Source: an uncultured Campylobacter sp.
GTDB taxonomy: Bacteria > Campylobacterota > Campylobacteria > Campylobacterales > Campylobacteraceae
Length of the DNA: 9,760 nucleotides
Direction of reading: 5' to 3'
NCBI GenBank assembly: GCA_938046705.1
Contig: CALIWP010000254.1
Coordinates: 1 to 9,760 of the forward strand
A program made the translations under genes and the position numbers. Positions 8,516 through 9,760 of the stretch are shown one piece after another. The notes under the pieces are model-generated. The model saw only the letters and a list, made by a program, of their open reading frames with translations, searched no databases and was not told where the DNA came from. Numbering within the stretch: the first letter of the stretch is position 1; every line of letters begins with the position of its first letter.

Positions 8516-9412
8516 TTGACGTTACAAGATATACAGAGGTTTTCGGAGTTAAGATACAAGGCTAGAGCCTATATATGCTATCTTTTTAGTAAAAATTTGC
8601 CAAATAGGCTGCCGGGGGTAAACGCCGAGTCGATAAAAAGCGGCTTTGATAAAATGGCGCACGAGATAGAGGGCTTTGACGCGTTTTACGTGCTTGACGC
8701 AAACGGCGTGCAGATAGGCGACGCCGTGAGCCTAAACGAAAAATACAAAGCCGGCGACGGCGAAAACTGTAGCAATAAGTCTTATTATTACACCGCGGTG
8801 CGCGAGAAGCGCTGCGTGCTAAGCGACCCGTACCCATCCTCGCTCACGGGCGAGCTGTGCGTGACGGCGTCCACTCCGATATATGACGACAAAGGGGAGC
8901 TAAAATTCGTCGCGTGTATCGACGTTTCGCTAGAAAATATCCTAGCCATCGTCTCTCACGGCAGGCTAGAGAGCTACTTCGGCAAATTTCTAAAGGTCGT
9001 TTATACCGCATTTTCGGCCGCGCTTTTTATCATAGCTCTGTTTTTGTTCGCCGACGCGCTCAAGGGGCTTTTGGCTAAAGATTTTTTAAATATCGAAGTC
9101 GAAAAGATGTTTGAGCACACGATCGTGCTGACGCTAGCGCTTGCGATCTTTGACCTGGTTAAAGCGATATTTGAGGAAGAGGTGCTGGGTAAAAGCAAGC
9201 GCGGCGAGGATATGGAAAACAAAACGATGATTAGATTTATCGGATCGATCATCATCGCGCTTGCGATCGAGGCTCTGATGCTCGTGTTTAAATTTGCTAT
9301 CACGGCGCCCGATCACATCATAAACGCGATCTATCTCATCGGCGGCGTTGCGATGCTTATGGTCGCGCTTAGCGTCTATCTTTTTGCTACCAAGCAAAGG
9401 AGTTCGCATTGA
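8516..9412 (+). CDS. pglG: PglG, Cache-domain membrane protein, function unknown
   Basis: The position after pglF, the length (298; C. jejuni about 297) and the N-terminus MTLQDIQRFSELR.KARAY fit PglG (WlaM). PglG lies in the C. jejuni pgl cluster but has no assigned step. Residues ~38-148 look like a Cache/PDC sensor domain: FDAFYVLDANGVQIGD, then YYYTAV, DPYPSSLTGELCVTAS with D104, and KGELKFVACIDVSLENI with D136. Four likely membrane helices follow (about 160-180, 201-219, 240-263, 269-291). The loop between helices 2 and 3 is charged (KSKRGED) and the C-terminus is KQRSSH. No helix precedes the Cache domain, and the charge pattern suggests that both ends are cytoplasmic. No kinase, methyl-accepting or cyclic-di-GMP domain is attached. 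The start is TTG, two bases after pglF. The name is by synteny and resemblance; the function is unknown. Confidence 0.8.
   Translation: MTLQDIQRFSELRYKARAYICYLFSKNLPNRLPGVNAESIKSGFDKMAHEIEGFDAFYVLDANGVQIGDAVSLNEKYKAGDGENCSNKSYYYTAVREKRCVLSDPYPSSLTGELCVTASTPIYDDKGELKFVACIDVSLENILAIVSHGRLESYFGKFLKVVYTAFSAALFIIALFLFADALKGLLAKDFLNIEVEKMFEHTIVLTLALAIFDLVKAIFEEEVLGKSKRGEDMENKTMIRFIGSIIIALAIEALMLVFKFAITAPDHIINAIYLIGGVAMLMVALSVYLFATKQRSSH
9396..9402 (+). promoter_or_regulatory. Ribosome binding site for the TTG start of hisH
   Basis: AAAGGAG lies inside the end of pglG, six bases before TTG 9409. This is the strongest Shine-Dalgarno match in the window and supports the TTG start, which overlaps the pglG stop as TTGA. 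Confidence 0.75.
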
Positions 9413-9760
9413 TCGGCATCATCGACTACGGCGCGGGAAATTTAAGGAGCGTTTTAAACGCGTTTGAGAGTTTAAATTTAAAGGCGAAACTTGTCGGTCG
9501 CGGCGAGGAGCTGGGTAAATTTGATAAGATAATCTTGCCCGGCGTCGGGGCTTTTGGCGAAGCGATGCAAAAGCTAAAAGATAGAGATTTTATCCCCGCG
9601 ATAAAAGAGGCCGTAGCCGGCGGAAAGCCGTTTTTGGGCATTTGTCTGGGTATGCAGCTGCTTTTTGAGCAAAGCGAGGAGTTTGGCGTAAACGATGGTC
9701 TTGGGCTCGTAAAAGGACGAGTGGTTAAATTTGACCCGTCCAAATTTGACGCTCCGCTAA
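9409..9760 (+). CDS. hisH: HisH, glutaminase subunit of IGP synthase (3' end missing)
   Basis: The first 117 codons are visible; the full protein is normally about 200. It is a class I (triad) glutamine amidotransferase domain. It begins IGIIDYGAGNLRSV, followed by LPGVGAFGEAM and the nucleophile elbow LGICLGMQLLF with Cys79 (Cys77 in E. coli HisH). GLGLVKGRVVKF then leads toward the usual PHMGWN block, which falls outside. HisH hydrolyses glutamine and channels ammonia to HisF in histidine and AICAR synthesis. The TTG start overlaps the pglG stop by 4 bases, so it is probably co-transcribed and coupled with pglG. It could instead be a HisH2-type paralogue feeding ammonia to a sugar amidotransferase of the PseA/WbpG type. 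The missing downstream genes would decide this. Confidence 0.88.
   Translation, partial: MIGIIDYGAGNLRSVLNAFESLNLKAKLVGRGEELGKFDKIILPGVGAFGEAMQKLKDRDFIPAIKEAVAGGKPFLGICLGMQLLFEQSEEFGVNDGLGLVKGRVVKFDPSKFDAPL

Noticed and set aside
9426..9743. 105-codon minus-strand frame opposite hisH
   Set aside because: Low-complexity Ser/Pro/Lys composition and full overlap with a clear HisH domain.

Overview
The window is an N-linked protein glycosylation (pgl) locus from an epsilonproteobacterium, almost certainly a Campylobacter of the more GC-rich, non-jejuni group (C. curvus, C. showae, C. rectus or C. gracilis type). Eight of the nine genes match Campylobacter Pgl proteins in motif and length, and their order is that of C. 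jejuni (J-B-A-C-D-E-F-G). Base composition is mid-range, well above C. jejuni, and the word AAATTT is very frequent. The species assignment is inference; the pathway assignment is strong. Comparisons with C. jejuni rest on remembered family sequences, not on a search.

Layout, all on the plus strand. Block 1 (1-5411) holds the 3' part of pglJ (GalNAc transferase), pglB (oligosaccharyltransferase), pglA (first GalNAc transferase), pglC (phosphoglycosyl transferase) and pglD (sugar acetyltransferase). Three of its four junctions overlap by 8-14 bases; only pglB-pglA has a gap, of 30 bases. A 234-base gap (5412-5645) follows, with two inverted repeats and an extended -10 promoter. Block 2 (5646-9760) holds pglE (aminotransferase), pglF (UDP-GlcNAc 4,6-dehydratase), pglG (Cache-domain membrane protein of unknown role) and the 5' part of hisH, with junctions of 0, +2 and -4 bases.

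Together the genes make and use a lipid-linked glycan. PglF, PglE and PglD convert UDP-GlcNAc to UDP-diNAcBac. PglC loads the phosphosugar onto undecaprenyl phosphate. PglA and PglJ add the first two GalNAc residues, and PglB transfers the finished glycan to asparagines in the periplasm. The flippase PglK and the later transferases are not in view and probably lie upstream.

The window is mostly a known system. The points worth a second look are: an apparent extra pair of membrane helices in PglB; PglG, a Cache protein with no helix before its sensor domain; a HisH gene translationally coupled to the end of the glycosylation operon; and the structured gap between pglD and pglE, where C. jejuni carries wlaJ.
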